A stretch of DNA of 64,000 nucleotides from Pseudanabaena sp. ABRG5-3 (GTDB lineage: Bacteria > Cyanobacteriota > Cyanobacteriia > Pseudanabaenales > Pseudanabaenaceae). Positions 63,953-64,000 of the stretch are shown here, piece after piece. The position numbers and the translations under genes are program-made. Location of the stretch: contig NZ_AP017560.1 of the NCBI RefSeq assembly GCF_003967015.1, positions 2,046,001 through 2,110,000 of the forward strand, read 5' to 3'. The notes under the pieces are model-generated. The model saw only the letters and a list, made by a program, of their open reading frames with translations, had not been told where the DNA came from and searched no databases. The first letter of the stretch is position 1. Every line of letters starts with the position of its first letter.

Positions 63953-64000
63953 GTCTATTAACTTCTTCCATCGACCTAGATACAATCACACCGCCAGCAA
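63949..64000 (+). CDS. Start of a gene coupled to the nuclease-ParA gene (3' end outside window)
   Basis: ATG at 63949 overlaps the ParA stop (ATGA). Visible residues are MSLLTSSIDLDTITPPA. A ParB-like or other partner is possible by position, but the sequence is too short to tell. Confidence 0.6.
   Translation, partial: MSLLTSSIDLDTITPPA

Overview
The window is cyanobacterial chromosome. The octamer GCGATCGC (HIP1) recurs throughout, and the genes include psbX, ycf66, an NDH-1 ndhD, pipX, a DesA-type desaturase, glycolate dehydrogenase subunits and a split-intein dnaE. A freshwater filamentous, Pseudanabaena-like organism is my inference from HIP1 density, moderate AT content and abundant palindromic intergenic repeats; no species marker is present.

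Layout. 1-6.1 kb: end of a sensor kinase, a NERD nuclease-like protein, a lone receiver protein, a desA operon, a secreted protein, and the coupled pair pipX-ispE. 6.1-8.1 kb: a nitrosative-stress module, in which a Crp/Fnr regulator faces glbN (truncated hemoglobin) and ric (Fe-S repair) across an FNR/DNR-type operator. 8.1-19.7 kb: murA, a VanX-type dipeptidase, a broken Uma2 gene, dnaE N-half with two inteins, a DEAH helicase, a VapBC-like pair, an unknown protein and decayed gene remnants. 19.7-31.3 kb: carB, glcF/glcE, an SpkB-type kinase, ycf66, psbX, psiE-like, a RbcR/CmpR-like LysR regulator and tRNA-Cys. 31.8-34.9 kb: sulfate transport operon sbpA-cysT-cysW. 35.2-40.3 kb: CorC/HlyC-type protein, malQ, a double ComFB protein, tRNA-Val, a glutaredoxin-like protein. 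40.5-44.4 kb: Co/Ni ECF transporter cbiM-N-Q-O with a coupled glycosyltransferase. 44.4-47.7 kb: a lipid-A-disaccharide-synthase-related protein and ndhD.

47.8-61.2 kb is accessory DNA. It starts with an Rpn-family nuclease and four small two-gene modules (PrlF/YhaV, YoeB-type, ParE-type, DUF6883/DUF4926) separated by a HIP1-bearing repeat of about 93 bp. Next comes a tightly coupled minus-strand operon: Trypco1 protein, MoxR/ChlI-type AAA ATPase, degenerate ChlD/vWA protein, CHAT protease, and a GCGKST-type ATPase with a novel N-terminal domain. It has the form of an NTP-dependent conflict (immunity or cell-death) system. Its MoxR gene is split by a 1142-bp IS with 18-bp inverted repeats and a clean 9-bp target duplication. 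The last 3 kb hold a DUF29 gene, coaX and a fused PD-(D/E)XK nuclease-ParA protein, which opens another coupled pair at the window edge.

Intergenic regions carry many long hairpins. Several lie inside MITE-like elements with recognisable terminal inverted repeats. Many others sit at gene 3' ends and probably act as terminators.
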